Assembly (NCBI GenBank): GCA_039028895.1
Contig: JBCCHF010000003.1
Location: 1-64,000 of the forward strand
Direction: 5' to 3'
Source: JAHDCJ01 sp039028895
GTDB lineage: Bacteria; Bacteroidota; Bacteroidia; Chitinophagales; Saprospiraceae
Length of the DNA: 64,000 nucleotides
Positions 63,613 to 64,000 of the stretch are shown piece after piece. The notes beneath the pieces are model-generated. The model saw nothing but the letters and a program-made list of their open reading frames with translations. It was not told the origin of the DNA and did not search any database. The stretch's first letter is position 1. The number at the start of each line of letters is the position of its first letter. A program made the translations under genes and the position numbers.

Positions 63613-64000
63613 ATGGTTTTTAAAGTTAAATATATCATTCTGTTATTGCTAGCATTGGCTGCAATGGGCCTCGTTTCATGTGAAAACGACCTTGCAGAGG
63701 TGCAAAGGATGGTCAAGAGCGAAGAAGTGGCAATGGAAAGGGCTCGTGATGTAGTCATTCTATACAGTGATTCTGCCATTGTAAAGGTAAGGGTAAAAGC
63801 CCCAACAATGGTTAATTACACAGAGAAGAAAGAAAAGCGCCGCGAATTCCCTGATGGCCTTTTGGTTGAATTCCTCAATGACAATAAACAAGTAACCAGC
63901 CACCTGGTAGCGAAGTTTGGCGTTCACCTTGAAAATGACAGAGAAGTCATCCTTCGCGACAGTGTAGTCGTATGGAATATCCAGAATGAAAGACTCACCA
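63613..64000 (+). CDS. lptC: LPS export protein LptC (3' end outside window)
   Basis: 129 codons from the ATG at 63613 to the right edge, no stop. The N-terminus is a membrane anchor or lipoprotein signal (YIILLLLALAAMGLVSC). It is followed by the LptC pattern: VILYSDSAIVKVRVKAPTM, YTEKKEKRREFPDGLLVEFL and ENDREVILRDSVVVWNIQNE, which ends in the family-typical NVQNERLTT-like phrase. LptC receives lipopolysaccharide from LptB2FG and passes it to LptA in the periplasm. The nearby outer-membrane protein and coaX genes are in the neighbourhood seen in other Bacteroidota. Confidence 0.88.
   Translation, partial: MVFKVKYIILLLLALAAMGLVSCENDLAEVQRMVKSEEVAMERARDVVILYSDSAIVKVRVKAPTMVNYTEKKEKRREFPDGLLVEFLNDNKQVTSHLVAKFGVHLENDREVILRDSVVVWNIQNERLT

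Overview
The window looks like chromosomal DNA from a member of the phylum Bacteroidota, most likely a Saprospiraceae/Lewinella-type marine or environmental lineage. This is inferred from gene content: type IX secretion (T9SS) C-terminal sorting domains on several large secreted proteins, a full Bat aerotolerance operon with MoxR and DUF58, LytTR/propeller-type two-component proteins, many ECF sigma factors, numerous lineage-specific TPR proteins, and TAnnTTTG-like promoter boxes. No rRNA, tRNA, transposase, phage gene or CRISPR array was recognised.

Region 1 (1-17.4 kb) is a surface and signalling block. It opens with the 5' part of a huge secreted PKD/cadherin-like protein running off the left edge, then a TPR-like protein and a probable metal-ligand-deficient M19 dipeptidase homologue. 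Next comes the most interesting cluster: an exported subtilase (LRR, Ig, I9-like, S8, dockerin-like repeats) overlapping a TPR-CHAT caspase-like protease with a signal peptide and C-terminal membrane anchor. Divergent from these are an ECF sigma factor and its overlapping membrane anti-sigma factor with TPRs outside the membrane, followed by a LytTR response regulator and its histidine kinase. A second ECF sigma factor closes the block.

Region 2 (17.5-32.1 kb) holds uvrA, a VCBS/T9SS protein whose signal peptide is interrupted by an in-frame TGA, small exported proteins, an SH3 lipoprotein and an unusual cytochrome c / copper monooxygenase-like / T9SS fusion. It then has an NfeD-SPFH-flotillin membrane-organising cluster and an M90 metallopeptidase. 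The intergenic gaps from 28.0 to 32.1 kb carry related hairpin-rich repeats, ending in a 48-bp tandem array.

Region 3 (32.1-44.9 kb) is one long minus-strand Bat operon: moxR, two DUF3298-type paralogues (unusual insertions), DUF58, a BatD-partner-like protein, batA, batB, batC (polyglutamine-rich), a mini BatD-like protein, batD, batE, and possibly a DUF3137 gene.

Region 4 (45-64 kb) is housekeeping mixed with lineage-specific genes: a TauE/SafE transporter with methylmalonyl-CoA epimerase, a second TPR-like protein of the 2.9-kb type, a T9SS adhesin-like protein, iscS-iscU-iscA preceded by a tandem palindromic operator candidate, an AhpD-like protein overlapping coaX, an outer-membrane protein, two tandem TPR paralogues, trmB, an O-antigen ligase-like protein, a lipoprotein, and the start of lptC running off the right edge.

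All functional calls rest on reading motifs and family knowledge; no database search was run.
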